A stretch of 33,812 nucleotides of DNA from a bacterium (GCA_030426285.1 JAUHYX010000005.1:1-33812); one strand, 5' to 3'. Positions 9,101 through 16,627 are shown, counted from the first letter of the stretch. Made by a program: numbers and translations. The notes: generated by a model not told the origin, from the letters alone.

Positions 9101-9255
9101 ACCGTGCCATCGATGCCATTGCTTGAAAACTGTTGGATGATTTCATCGTACCAGTCACGGGAGTCACACTCTTGAGCATAGGCTGTGCTAGAGATTGTGG
9201 CAGATAAGCACATGAGGCACAGAATTGTAACGAATGTATGCAAGCGTTGAGACAT
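6145..9255 (-). CDS. Large secreted beta-propeller-like protein with Ig-like domains and T9SS sorting tail
   Basis: 1036 residues. A signal peptide ends near STAYAQ (residue 28). Residues about 45-720 hold roughly fourteen repeats of about 45 residues, each with a strand of the form LxVGGxFT followed by IAxWDGxxW and often GxGxxGxV. This resembles kelch-like or delta-60-type propeller repeats. Residues about 725-950 look like two or three Ig/PKD-like domains with paired cysteines (CPGT, YCSGAS, CDVCENY). The last 75 residues are a T9SS type A-like sorting domain: APHPARDHVVIQG, then MSGQKV, LPAGTYSLVIE, and a final hydrophobic strand ending FVKL. It should be exported by Sec, then T9SS, to the surface or medium. 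AAGGAAC precedes the ATG. It is probably the first gene of a two-gene operon with the Cys-repeat lipoprotein. Confidence 0.85.
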   Translation of the reverse strand: MSQRLHTFVTILCLMCLSATISSTAYAQECDSRDWYDEIIQQFSSNGIDGTVYASLVDAHGNLWVAGNFTSAESTLASNIAYFDGTAWRSPGKFNAPVYALVEYNGEVVAAGGFTSVDGVTLNFVASWNGDNWGPFGGGVNDTTRALHVYGGKLYVGGDFSTAGSIGATRIAAWDGSQWAAVGAGIEGASVQCMAEYNGSLFVGGTFSLAGGTASQSIASWNGATWSALDEGVTSGGTVYTLLPHESGLFIGGAFTHINNLDGTQNIAKWSSNVWSGLTDQSGSTTAITSVTGTVRSLGVTQDGSGVLSIGGDIVAEGGIEQPQYVVEYLFNIPQPMFQAPSHAFNGPVYEQSAYMTHRLFGGSFEHDGSTVVASLAVESTTGSWSSVSGRSNNAILGVVTDIVASGDNSFVVVGDFDVAGDRIASNIAMNVDGDWAAFPGEFNGRINSVAAIGSSLLVGGEFTQIDELNTNYVAYYDGNWNSLEDGANAAVFAVAGTSPSNMYCGGDFTQIGSTSANRIASWDGSQWKAMASGMNARVNVIEIAPDNDQYVLAGGAFTPASGLSSHSIAYWTSDRWRSIGSGVEGIVYDLSFIGEGIFLMAGEFIDQELGAQNFAAGSMQSLSMVGGYEVQGIVFAVSAIGDQSIGMAGDVEFVGDCEVSGIGLLDSTAAAFGSGTNGRVNTMARMGDGWLVGGEFSAAGSAPSGRLAWIPECDVNMFLEGETQLCPGTATTLFVEEDFSHPLDGATFEWSTGSTGSSITVDTPGSYSVTVVWPGGCQQMRTAEVTMSDVVTTAVINLTDLSNTFEYCSGASIELGVIGFESVEWSNGMTDDVIEVSEPGEYWATAVDDRGCQVISDTITVVERPLPDLPVIEVEFLTAGGDWLNEAFRCDVCENYEQVQWFVDGKEVEIENLLELVYAGELELFVEYEVYVVITNEYGCSMTSEVVVQALTDVIDAQHGIVLAPHPARDHVVIQGLNAAPKSLVVTSMSGQKVSAPWTTHGTDIQVQTSSLPAGTYSLVIEAAGKTHLFTFVKL

Positions 9256-9360
9256 AATGTTCCTTGAGGAAGTGAAAGACTGTTGTGCATGGAATAAACC
9301 ATGGCAACAAGGAATGTAGCAAAAAAATAGCAGAAATGGGGAGGAGAGAAGTGAAGAATT

Positions 9361-9390
9361 GGCGCAGGAGAATTTGCAGTCTCCTGCGCC
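9361..9390 (-). terminator. Terminator-like hairpin after the kynurenine operon
   Basis: GGCGCAGGAGA (9361-9371) pairs perfectly with TCTCCTGCGCC (9380-9390) around an 8-base loop. It lies 14 bases past the stop of kmo. No long T run follows on the minus strand, so it is either a weak intrinsic terminator or an mRNA 3'-end stabiliser. Confidence 0.65.
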
Positions 9391-9404
9391 ACCAACAATA
9401 AAAT

Positions 9405-10748
9405 CTAATATTGCTCCATGGCCTTTGCGATCATGGCCTCACCTTCCGGAGAATCCCAGTTTTCAGAGAAACCAGGCTGGGCAAAAAGGTGTTCAAATAG
9501 TCGGTCCTGACGTTCTTTCTGTTGCCATGCAATGTTATATGGTGTGTGTGTAAAAGTCACCAATGAATACAGTGGCGTGAACTGGTCAGGATACATTCGC
9601 TGTATTTTTTTCTCAATTTTCTTGCGCAACAAGAATTGTGGATTTGCCACGCTATCGCGCATTTCAATAAAGTTATACAGCGCCAAGTCGGCAATGCCGT
9701 CGCCACATGGCTTGCGCTCGGCTCCAAAAGCAGGTACTGCCTTGCTCCAGTCGTCTTGACAGTCATCCAGGATGCGATCAAACACAGAACAGTCTTCAAA
9801 CCCTGATATCATGCCCTGTCCGTAAAACGGAACGATGGCATGTGCTGCATCTCCGGTGAGCATTATTTTGTCTTCCTTTGTCCACGGCTCACAGCGAATT
9901 GTGGCAAGAGAGGAGGTTGGGTTGGCGTGCCAGTCCTCCAAAAGTGTCGGCATGTGTTCTAGTGCATCGGGGAATTGTTGTTTGAAGAAGTTGACTACAT
10001 CGTCATCGGACTGCAAACTCTCAAAGCTGACTTCTCCCTCAAATGGGAAAAACAGCGTGCAGGTGAAACTACCGTCAATATTTGGCAGAGCTATAAGCAT
10101 ATACGAGCCGCGGGGCCAAATATGCAGGTAATTTTCAGGAATTCGGAATCCACCTTCTTCAGCAGCAGGGATGCAGAGTTCTTTGTATCCATGTGACAAG
10201 TAAGACTGCGAATAATTGAATCTGTCTGTTTTCATCATAGCGCCGCGCACTGCAGAAAATGCACCGTCGGCACCAATCACATGGTCGGCAGAAACAACAG
10301 TAGACTCTTGTGTGACTTCGTTGGTGAACGACAATGTGGGGGAATCTAAGTCAACATCAGTGCAGCGTTCGTTAAAGTGAATCGTTACATTGCCGGTTGC
10401 TTCTGCGGCAGTCATCAAGGTTTTGTTGAGTCCACCACGCGACACACTGTAGATTGACTCACCTTCTTGGCCATATGCCTGAAAGGTGGTGTTCCCTTCA
10501 GTATCATGCATCATGCGTCCTTTCATTTCAACGCTGGTTGAGCGCACTTCATCCGCAACGCCTGCCATTTCGAGTGCTTTCCAGCCGCGAACTGAACAAG
10601 CAAGATTTATCGATCGTCCCGCTGGAATTTGTGCCGTACGCATATCCGGCCTGCGTTCATACATTTCAACGGTGTACCCGCGTTTGGCGAGTAGAACTGC
10701 TTGCATTGACCCAACGAGTCCTGCTCCTGCAATGACGATTTTTTTCAT
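9405..10748 (-). CDS. kmo: Kynurenine 3-monooxygenase
   Basis: 447 residues, the usual size for KMO. It is an NADPH- and FAD-dependent enzyme that hydroxylates L-kynurenine to 3-hydroxykynurenine. FAD-binding GAGLVG is at 8-13 and the acidic strand end (MYERRPDMR) at 29-37. The KMO-typical RSINLACSVRGWKALE is at 45-60. The DG motif GADGAFSAVR is at 159-168 and the GD motif GDAAHAIVPFYGQG at 299-312, close to the family form. The C terminus lacks an obvious membrane anchor of the mitochondrial type. It is the last gene of the minus-strand kynurenine operon, 45 bases after an outer-membrane protein gene, and a strong hairpin follows. Confidence 0.95.
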   Translation of the reverse strand: MKKIVIAGAGLVGSMQAVLLAKRGYTVEMYERRPDMRTAQIPAGRSINLACSVRGWKALEMAGVADEVRSTSVEMKGRMMHDTEGNTTFQAYGQEGESIYSVSRGGLNKTLMTAAEATGNVTIHFNERCTDVDLDSPTLSFTNEVTQESTVVSADHVIGADGAFSAVRGAMMKTDRFNYSQSYLSHGYKELCIPAAEEGGFRIPENYLHIWPRGSYMLIALPNIDGSFTCTLFFPFEGEVSFESLQSDDDVVNFFKQQFPDALEHMPTLLEDWHANPTSSLATIRCEPWTKEDKIMLTGDAAHAIVPFYGQGMISGFEDCSVFDRILDDCQDDWSKAVPAFGAERKPCGDGIADLALYNFIEMRDSVANPQFLLRKKIEKKIQRMYPDQFTPLYSLVTFTHTPYNIAWQQKERQDRLFEHLFAQPGFSENWDSPEGEAMIAKAMEQY

Positions 10749-10793
10749 ATGTACTCTGCTGTAGTTGTTTGTTTCACAATTGTTCAGAGGCTT

Positions 10794-11423
10794 TTATCCG
10801 TCAAACTCATTCGGAATAAAGCGCAGTTGCAGTGAAATATTCTGCAAATACGCCGCACCTCTATCACTTGAGCGTATTGACAAAAAGTCTCGATAATACG
10901 CTACACCAATTTCCAAAAACGAATGTGTGCGAACATGAACACTCATTGTCCCGGCAAGTGCAAAACTGCGAAATGTTGCAGAAATGTCACTCTCGCCTGT
11001 GTTGCCGTTGCTACCCTTGTACTTGTTGACGGCGGAAAGCAGCCAACCCGGTTCAATCCCGGCTCGAACAATAAAACTGTTGGCTTCGAGAGGGGATACG
11101 TAGATGCCAAGTGGAAATCCAAAGCGTTTGATCAAAACCCAAGACTCTACACTTTCTTGTGTTGCGTCTAAACTGTATCCGCCTTGTCGATACAACAACG
11201 CGCCGGTAATACCAGTCGTTTCAGAATACTGGTAGTCCATTGCCACTCCGGTCTCAAAACCCAAGAGAGCTGAGGTAGCAACATCTGCGTCAAGCGAAGC
11301 AGATGCGGAGCTCAATCCAAACACAAACTGTGGTTCAGCCTCAAATGTGGTTGAATCTGATTGTGCTTGGGCAGTCAACATGCATCCGAGGAATAAAAGT
11401 GCTATGCTGCAGGCGTTCTTCAT
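10794..11423 (-). CDS. Outer-membrane beta-barrel-like protein inside the kynurenine operon
   Basis: 209 residues from ATG at 11423. This start gives a clean signal peptide (MKNACSIALLFLGCMLTAQAQ) and avoids overlapping kynureninase, whose stop lies 1 base upstream (TAA at 11427-11425). A longer frame from 11504 exists but would put 27 residues ahead of the signal peptide. The mature part has alternating strands with Gly and aromatic residues (GFETGVAMDYQYSETTGITG, LLYRQGGYSLD, FLEIGVAYYRDF). It nears its end with ISLQLRF, as in small porin-like or PorT-like barrels. It lies between kynU and kmo in the same direction, so it is cotranscribed with catabolic enzymes. A role in uptake is possible but not shown. 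Confidence 0.75.
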   Translation of the reverse strand: MKNACSIALLFLGCMLTAQAQSDSTTFEAEPQFVFGLSSASASLDADVATSALLGFETGVAMDYQYSETTGITGALLYRQGGYSLDATQESVESWVLIKRFGFPLGIYVSPLEANSFIVRAGIEPGWLLSAVNKYKGSNGNTGESDISATFRSFALAGTMSVHVRTHSFLEIGVAYYRDFLSIRSSDRGAAYLQNISLQLRFIPNEFDG

Positions 11424-11424
11424 A

Positions 11425-12702
11425 TTATAGGTCCAAGTATGTTTTAAGAATGCTATAGAATCTGAAAACATCATGGTAGGTGTTGTAAAGTGGCACTGGT
11501 GCAATGCGAATGACGGCTGGTTCGCGCCAGTCGGCTACCACACCGTGCTCAGTCAGATAGTCGAAGCATGTTTTACCATGGCCGTGCAACACAAGTGACA
11601 ATTGACAACCGCGCTGAGCCATGTCGCGCGGAGTAATGATGTCTATCACTTTCGTACCATTCCGAGTATTGAGATCCTCAATGAGGTATTCAAGATAACC
11701 AGTTAGTTGCTTTTGTTTAGCTACGAGTTCGTGCATTGATACTTTGTCAAAAATATCTAGCGAGGCGCGATGAGCTGCCATGAGCAGAACAGGGGCATTC
11801 GATAGCTGCCAAGCCTCTGCTGTTGCTTCAGGGCGAAATCCCTTTTTCATTTCAAAACGTTCGGATTCTGCATTGCCCCACCAACCTCCGAATCGAGGCA
11901 AACTGGTGTTTTGAGCATGGCGTTCGTGAACGAATACGCCTGACACCCCGCCCGGGGATGAATTCAAATACTTGTAGCTACACCATACGGCAAAGTCAAC
12001 ATCCCATTCATGCAGGTGTAGTTCTACATTTCCAACTGCATGTGCCAAATCCCAACCAACCACTGCGCCAGCTCTGTGCCCAGCTTTCGTGATTTCTGGA
12101 ATCTCAAAAAACTGACCTGTGTAATACTGCACTCCAGAAATCATCACCAATGCCAATTGGTCTGCATGCTGTTCAATTGTGGCGACAATATCTTCAGTTC
12201 TCAGCGTGTGTTCGCCATCTCGAGGTGATAGCTCAACGATAGCATCGTCTGGATTCAAGCCGTGATGGCGCACTTGGGTCTCGAGTGCATATTGGTCAGA
12301 CGGAAACGCACCGGCTTCGCAAATTATCTTAAAACGTTGCTCAGTTGGCCGATAGAATGTCACCATCATGAGGTGCAGGTTGACAGTTAGCGCATTCATT
12401 GAAACCACTTCGTGTGGTAGCGCACCTACGATTCGAGCCAGCGAGTCAGTTAGTTGCTTGTGGTATGAAAACCACGGTCTGCGCGAGTGCATGTGCCCCT
12501 CAACGCCATACTTGTGCCAGTCTTCTAGCTCAAGCATAACACTATCTGCTGTTGCTTTTGGTTGCAGTCCAAGTGAGTTTCCGCACAAGTACACACACGG
12601 TTCGCTATTGTGCTGTGGAATCAGAAACTCATCGCGAAACTCGCGCAGTGGATCCTGTTTGTCAAGTGAGGTAGCAAACTCCGCTGTTGCTTGAAATTCC
12701 AT
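11425..12702 (-). CDS. kynU: Kynureninase
   Basis: 425 residues, the normal length. This PLP enzyme cleaves 3-hydroxykynurenine (or kynurenine) to 3-hydroxyanthranilate (or anthranilate) and alanine. CGNSLGLQPKA is at 40-50 and the glycine/histidine segment GHMHSRRPWFSYH at 69-81. The PLP-contacting Asp218 lies in WDLAHAVGN (217-225), and the Schiff-base lysine is K244 in CSYKYLNSSPGG. All agree with the fold-type I kynureninase family. Its ATG overlaps the stop of the decarboxylase gene by one base (TAATG), showing translational coupling. With KMO in the same operon, 3-hydroxykynurenine is the likely substrate. Confidence 0.97.
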   Translation of the reverse strand: MEFQATAEFATSLDKQDPLREFRDEFLIPQHNSEPCVYLCGNSLGLQPKATADSVMLELEDWHKYGVEGHMHSRRPWFSYHKQLTDSLARIVGALPHEVVSMNALTVNLHLMMVTFYRPTEQRFKIICEAGAFPSDQYALETQVRHHGLNPDDAIVELSPRDGEHTLRTEDIVATIEQHADQLALVMISGVQYYTGQFFEIPEITKAGHRAGAVVGWDLAHAVGNVELHLHEWDVDFAVWCSYKYLNSSPGGVSGVFVHERHAQNTSLPRFGGWWGNAESERFEMKKGFRPEATAEAWQLSNAPVLLMAAHRASLDIFDKVSMHELVAKQKQLTGYLEYLIEDLNTRNGTKVIDIITPRDMAQRGCQLSLVLHGHGKTCFDYLTEHGVVADWREPAVIRIAPVPLYNTYHDVFRFYSILKTYLDL

Positions 12703-13715
12703 TATTCAAACATCTCTTTTTTTAGTCCTAAAAATTCCAATGCCGAGTCAGCAAACAACTGCTCTTTTGTTGAAGCACTGAGATCATCCATTTGTTCTAT
12801 GAACTTGCCGTGTTCCAAATCGCCAAGAGGAAACGGATAGTCGGTGCCGTAAGCGATGCGATTGGCGCCAACCACACTCATGGTGTAGCGCAAGGCGTCT
12901 TGATCATGAGTAATGCCATCTACCCAAAATTTGCCAGCGTATTCGCGCGGGTCTTTGACATTGTTGAGATTGACCAAGTCTGGTCTGCAATGCCAGCCGT
13001 GTGAGATGCGACCAAGTGTATGCGGGAACGACCCACCGCCGTGAGCAAAAAGCACACGCAGGTCTGGAAATCTGTCGAACACCCCACCAAACATCATCGA
13101 ACAAATTGCACGACTCGTTTCTGCTGGCATGCTTACCAACCACGGCAACCAATACTTTTCTATCTGATCAAAGCCCATCATGTTCCACGGATGAACCATA
13201 ATACATGCATTTGTTTCTACTGCCGTTTCCCAGATGACGTCAAATTGCGGATCGTCGAGGTTTATGTCATTGATGTTTGATCCGATTTGCACGCCGGGGA
13301 GGTTGAGTTCGTTGCGTAAGCGACGCAGTTCTTGAGCAGCAAACTCTGGATGCTGCATCGGGAGAGTGCCCAAGCCAACAAAACGTTTTGGATAGGGGGA
13401 AATCACTTCAGCCAAGTGGTTGTTGAGAAACTGCGACCAATCCAATCCGTCCTCTGGCTGTGCCCAATAGTTGAACAGCACGGGTACTGTACAAAGCACC
13501 ATAACGTCAACATTGTGCGCATCCATTTCTGGTAGAATCGCAGCGGGGTTCCAACAGTTTTCTTGAATTTCTCTGAAAAACTTACCGTCGTCACGCATCA
13601 TGCGCGCGCTGCCTTGTTTGTGATGATCGAGATAGATAAATCCGCCGTACCCATACTTTTCTTTGAGATTTGGCCAAGATTCCGGTAACAAGTGTGCGTG
13701 AATATCAATTTTCAT
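12702..13715 (-). CDS. nbaD: 2-amino-3-carboxymuconate-6-semialdehyde decarboxylase (ACMSD)
   Basis: 337 residues, as in bacterial ACMSD. This zinc amidohydrolase-superfamily enzyme decarboxylates ACMS to 2-aminomuconic semialdehyde. That diverts carbon away from quinolinate and NAD synthesis toward full oxidation. Metal ligands are visible: His6 and His8 in DIHAH, His175 in VHPWNMMG and Asp292 in GTDYPFPLGD. Catalytic His225 is in FAHGGGSFPHTLGR. Arg48 (KFFREI) matches the substrate-binding Arg near position 51 of the Pseudomonas enzyme. It begins 27 bases after the dioxygenase gene and overlaps kynU by one base. The Pseudomonas-style name nbaD is used by function. Confidence 0.95.
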   Translation of the reverse strand: MKIDIHAHLLPESWPNLKEKYGYGGFIYLDHHKQGSARMMRDDGKFFREIQENCWNPAAILPEMDAHNVDVMVLCTVPVLFNYWAQPEDGLDWSQFLNNHLAEVISPYPKRFVGLGTLPMQHPEFAAQELRRLRNELNLPGVQIGSNINDINLDDPQFDVIWETAVETNACIMVHPWNMMGFDQIEKYWLPWLVSMPAETSRAICSMMFGGVFDRFPDLRVLFAHGGGSFPHTLGRISHGWHCRPDLVNLNNVKDPREYAGKFWVDGITHDQDALRYTMSVVGANRIAYGTDYPFPLGDLEHGKFIEQMDDLSASTKEQLFADSALEFLGLKKEMFE

Positions 13716-13742
13716 AAGAAGAGTAGCATTCAGTTTGGTGAA

Positions 13743-14261
13743 TTAAGACTGTGGTGGAGTCATGACTGTGCCACACGATTTGCATGTGCGGTGTTCGGTT
13801 GACGAATAGAAGTTTTCAAACACTATCGGCAGTTGTTTTACGATATCGGTGAGGTCCATAAACTCTTCATACAACTTGCCTGAACAGTTGTCACAGAACC
13901 ACATAAATGCGTCCTTTTCGCCTTCGCGGCGCTTGCGCTCAACTACGAGACCTACTGTATCTGCTCCACGTTGCGGCGAATGTGGGACTTTAGGAGGGAG
14001 GAGGAAAATTTCACCTTCTCTGATATCAACTTTCTTGATTTCACCATCAACATGCAGTCTCAAATGAATGTCGCCCTCGAGCTGATAAAAGAACTCTTCA
14101 GACTCATTGTAGTGGAAGTCTTTGCGGTTGTTTGGGCCGCCAACAACCATGATTATGAACTCGGTGTCTTCGTATACGACTTGGTTGCCAACGGGTGGTT
14201 TAAGCAAGTGTCTGTTGTCGTCTATCCACTGTTTGAAATTTATTGGCATCCGAAATGACAT
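13743..14261 (-). CDS. nbaC: 3-hydroxyanthranilate 3,4-dioxygenase
   Basis: 172 residues from ATG at 14261, chosen because TCCTCCC at 14266-14272 gives a perfect GGGAGGA ribosome site. A longer frame to 14375 would run across the divergent promoter. This cupin enzyme opens the ring of 3-hydroxyanthranilate to give ACMS. Fe(II) ligands are His50, Glu56 and His94, with substrate-binding Arg47 and Arg98, all nearly in register with the Cupriavidus enzyme. Bacterial-type C-terminal cysteines C123, C126, C160 and C163 form the expected second, rubredoxin-like iron site. It is the first gene of the five-gene minus-strand operon. Also called haaO. Confidence 0.96.
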   Translation of the reverse strand: MSFRMPINFKQWIDDNRHLLKPPVGNQVVYEDTEFIIMVVGGPNNRKDFHYNESEEFFYQLEGDIHLRLHVDGEIKKVDIREGEIFLLPPKVPHSPQRGADTVGLVVERKRREGEKDAFMWFCDNCSGKLYEEFMDLTDIVKQLPIVFENFYSSTEHRTCKSCGTVMTPPQS

Positions 14262-14344
14262 AGAGTCCTCCCGACATAATCGTATGAAAGTGTTATCTTC
14301 GCGACAAAATACGAAATAATAACGACCTTCAATTGAACACGACC
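14262..14344. promoter_or_regulatory. Divergent control region between the two kynurenine gene arms
   Basis: This 83-base space separates the minus-strand dioxygenase operon from the plus-strand SDR/dehydrogenase genes. Both arms should be transcribed from here and may share one regulator. The minus arm has a strong ribosome site (14266-14272); the plus arm has none that is clear. I found no exact TAnnTTTG element or obvious palindromic operator, so the promoters are inferred from layout. Confidence 0.5.
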
Positions 14345-15127
14345 ATGAACATTTCATTGGCCTCAAAAAAAGCACTGATATGCGGTAGTTCGCAAGGAAT
14401 TGGTTGGGCTACGGCTCAGTGCATGGCAGAAGCTGGCGCAACAATTGTGTTGCTCGCCCGCAACAAAGACGTCTTGGAGAAGCGCCGAAGTGAGCTTCGC
14501 ACACCGGCAATACAACACCACGAAGTTCTCGTCGCAGATTTTGACGATGTGACGCAGCTGCGATCGGTGTTGGAAACAAGAGGGATGCACGATATTGATA
14601 TCCTTGTGAACAACACTGGGGGACCTCCTGGAGGCCCGATAGCTGAAGCAGGGGACGATGAATTTTTGCGCACGTTTCAGCGACATCTGTTGGGGAACCA
14701 AGCACTCGTGCAATCGGTGTTACCGGGAATGCAAAAACGCAAGTTCGGTCGCATTCTGAATGTCATCTCAACATCGGTAAAACAGCCGATTCCAGGACTC
14801 GGTGTCTCTAATACTGTCCGCGGTGCAGTAGCAAACTGGGCAAAAACACTTGCAGGTGAAGTTGGCAAGTTTGGCATTACCGTGAACAATGTGTTGCCGG
14901 GCGCAACGGCAACAGCAAGGTTGGATCAAATTGTTGAGAAGAAGATGGCTACAACCGGGAAATCGCGTGAAGAAGTCGAAGCCTCGCTGCTGTCAGCCAT
15001 CCCGGCCGCACGTTTTGGCAAACCAGAAGAGCTCGCATATGTGATGACATTCCTGGCATCTGATTTCGCGTCTTATATCAATGGTGTAAATGTACCGGTT
15101 GATGGCGGCCGTACCGCGTGTTTGTAG
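14345..15127 (+). CDS. Atypical SDR-family protein, candidate for an unassigned aminomuconate step
   Basis: 260 residues from ATG at 14345; a TTG four codons earlier is less likely. It is a Rossmann-fold short-chain dehydrogenase/reductase related to FabG-like reductases: GSSQGIG at 14-20 (TGxxxGIG), NNTGG at 89-93, GKFGITVNNVLPG in the normal place, and the C-terminal NGVNVPVDGG. The active site is unusual. The segment that should read YxxxK aligns as SNTVR (Ser155, Arg159), so both the catalytic Tyr and Lys are replaced. Ser142 or Ser144 could be the catalytic Ser. It lies divergent from the kynurenine operon and 47 bases before the semialdehyde dehydrogenase, so a role in this pathway is likely. 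The reaction is unknown; reduction or processing of 2-aminomuconate is only a hypothesis. Confidence 0.82.
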   Translation: MNISLASKKALICGSSQGIGWATAQCMAEAGATIVLLARNKDVLEKRRSELRTPAIQHHEVLVADFDDVTQLRSVLETRGMHDIDILVNNTGGPPGGPIAEAGDDEFLRTFQRHLLGNQALVQSVLPGMQKRKFGRILNVISTSVKQPIPGLGVSNTVRGAVANWAKTLAGEVGKFGITVNNVLPGATATARLDQIVEKKMATTGKSREEVEASLLSAIPAARFGKPEELAYVMTFLASDFASYINGVNVPVDGGRTACL

Positions 15128-15174
15128 AGTGTCGTGATTCTGATGTTTTCATTGTTACCAACTTGGATTGAGTA

Positions 15175-16617
15175 GTGGAAAAACTTCGCAACTATATCAA
15201 TGGTAAGTTTTGCGCACCAGCAAGTCGCAAATACTTGGAAAATGTTGAACCAGCTACTGGAAGAGTGTATTCGCTAATTCCAGATTCCGATGAACGCGAT
15301 GTTCAGAAGGCCGTAGACGCTGCTAGTGCCGCGAAAAAGGCATGGGGCGCAACCGAGCCGGAACAGCGAGCAGCAATACTCAACCGCTTGGCCGACTTGA
15401 TTGAGGACAACCTCGACGAGTTTGCGCTTGCAGAGTCTCGCGACAATGGTAAACCTTTGTGGCTTTCAAAAGCCGTTGATATTCCACGTGCCGCAAGAAA
15501 CTTCAGATTTTATGCCACAGCAGCTGCGCAATTTGGTTCTGAGTCTTCGGTGCAAGGAGATGTGTTGAACTATACATTGCGAAAACCAGTCGGTATTGCC
15601 GGGTGTATCTCGCCGTGGAATTTGCCACTGTATCTGTTCTCTTGGAAAATTGCTCCGGCATTGGCCGCTGGGTGCTGCGTGATCGCAAAACCTTCTGAGG
15701 TAACACCGCTGACTGCCTACTTGTTGTGCCGACTCCTCAAAAAGGCTGGCTTCCCTGACGGTGTTGTTAATATCATACACGGAAATGGTCCCGGTGCCGG
15801 TGCGCCAATTATCGAACACAAAGACATTCCGGCAATTTCGTTCACAGGTGGAACCGCTACCGGAGAGTGGATTGCTCGCACAGCAGCGCCAATGTTTAAG
15901 AAGCTGTCGCTTGAATTGGGCGGCAAGAATCCAACCATTGTGTTTGATGATTGCGACTTTGAGACAACCGTTCGAGGTGTGGTTCGCGCTGCATTTGCCA
16001 ATCAGGGACAAATCTGTTTGTGCGGCTCGCGCATCTATGTGCAACGCGGGATCTACGAACAATTTCGGGATGCCTTTGTGGAAAAAGTACAGACATTGAC
16101 ATGTGGAGATCCGCTTAAGCCAAAAACAAAGCAAGGTGCTGTGGTAAGTGAGAGTCACATGGAAAAGGTATTGTCCTATATCGAACTCGCTCAAGAAGAA
16201 GGAGGAACAGTTCTCACTGGTGGAAAACGCGCGCGAGTTTCTGGTAGGTGCAAGGAAGGCTATTTCATAGAGCCAACCGTCATAGAAGGCCTCACTGCAA
16301 CTTGTCGCACCAATCAAGAAGAGATATTTGGTCCTGTTTGTACTATTGAGGCGTTTGACACAGAGGAAGAAGCAGTACAACTCGCCAATTCTACGAAGTA
16401 TGGATTGGCTTCGAGTGTGTGGACTTCAGACTTGAATTGTGCGCACAGGATGGCAGCAAACATCGAAGCTGGAATTGTTTGGATCAATTGCTGGCTCGAA
16501 CGAGACTTGCGCACGCCATTTGGCGGCGTTAAGCACAGTGGAGTTGGTCGTGAAGGGGGCATGATTGCACTCGACTTTTTCACCGAACCAACCAATGTTG
16601 CAATCAAAGTGAATTGA
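15175..16617 (+). CDS. nbaE: 2-aminomuconic 6-semialdehyde dehydrogenase (ALDH family)
   Basis: 480 residues. The NAD-dependent aldehyde dehydrogenase oxidises 2-aminomuconic semialdehyde to 2-aminomuconate. The catalytic cysteine is C281 in NQGQICLCGSRIYVQ, the general base Glu247 is in LELGG, and Asn149 is in SPWNLPLYL. RAARNFRFYA (105-114) and SPWNLPLYLFSWKIAPA (146-162) are typical of the aminomuconic/hydroxymuconic semialdehyde subgroup (ALDH8A1-like). This supports the specific call over a generic ALDH. The start is GTG at 15175 (MEKLRNYINGKF). It follows the SDR gene by 47 bases and lies opposite the operon that makes its substrate. A terminator-like hairpin follows. 2-hydroxymuconic semialdehyde is the main alternative substrate. 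Confidence 0.92.
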   Translation: MEKLRNYINGKFCAPASRKYLENVEPATGRVYSLIPDSDERDVQKAVDAASAAKKAWGATEPEQRAAILNRLADLIEDNLDEFALAESRDNGKPLWLSKAVDIPRAARNFRFYATAAAQFGSESSVQGDVLNYTLRKPVGIAGCISPWNLPLYLFSWKIAPALAAGCCVIAKPSEVTPLTAYLLCRLLKKAGFPDGVVNIIHGNGPGAGAPIIEHKDIPAISFTGGTATGEWIARTAAPMFKKLSLELGGKNPTIVFDDCDFETTVRGVVRAAFANQGQICLCGSRIYVQRGIYEQFRDAFVEKVQTLTCGDPLKPKTKQGAVVSESHMEKVLSYIELAQEEGGTVLTGGKRARVSGRCKEGYFIEPTVIEGLTATCRTNQEEIFGPVCTIEAFDTEEEAVQLANSTKYGLASSVWTSDLNCAHRMAANIEAGIVWINCWLERDLRTPFGGVKHSGVGREGGMIALDFFTEPTNVAIKVN

Positions 16618-16627
16618 ACAGAAACAG

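Noticed and set aside
14262-14375. 38-residue extension of 3-hydroxyanthranilate dioxygenase
   Set aside because: It would overlap the SDR start and its promoter. A perfect ribosome site (GGGAGGA) sits just before ATG at 14261, and the resulting N terminus matches the family.
15466-16380. 304-residue frame antisense to the semialdehyde dehydrogenase
   Set aside because: The sense frame carries all ALDH motifs; the antisense product has no recognisable domain and an odd Cys/Phe-rich composition.
9405-16617. Kynurenine cluster as a recent transferred island
   Set aside because: No integrase, repeat boundary or tRNA junction is visible, and base and codon use look like the neighbouring genes by eye.
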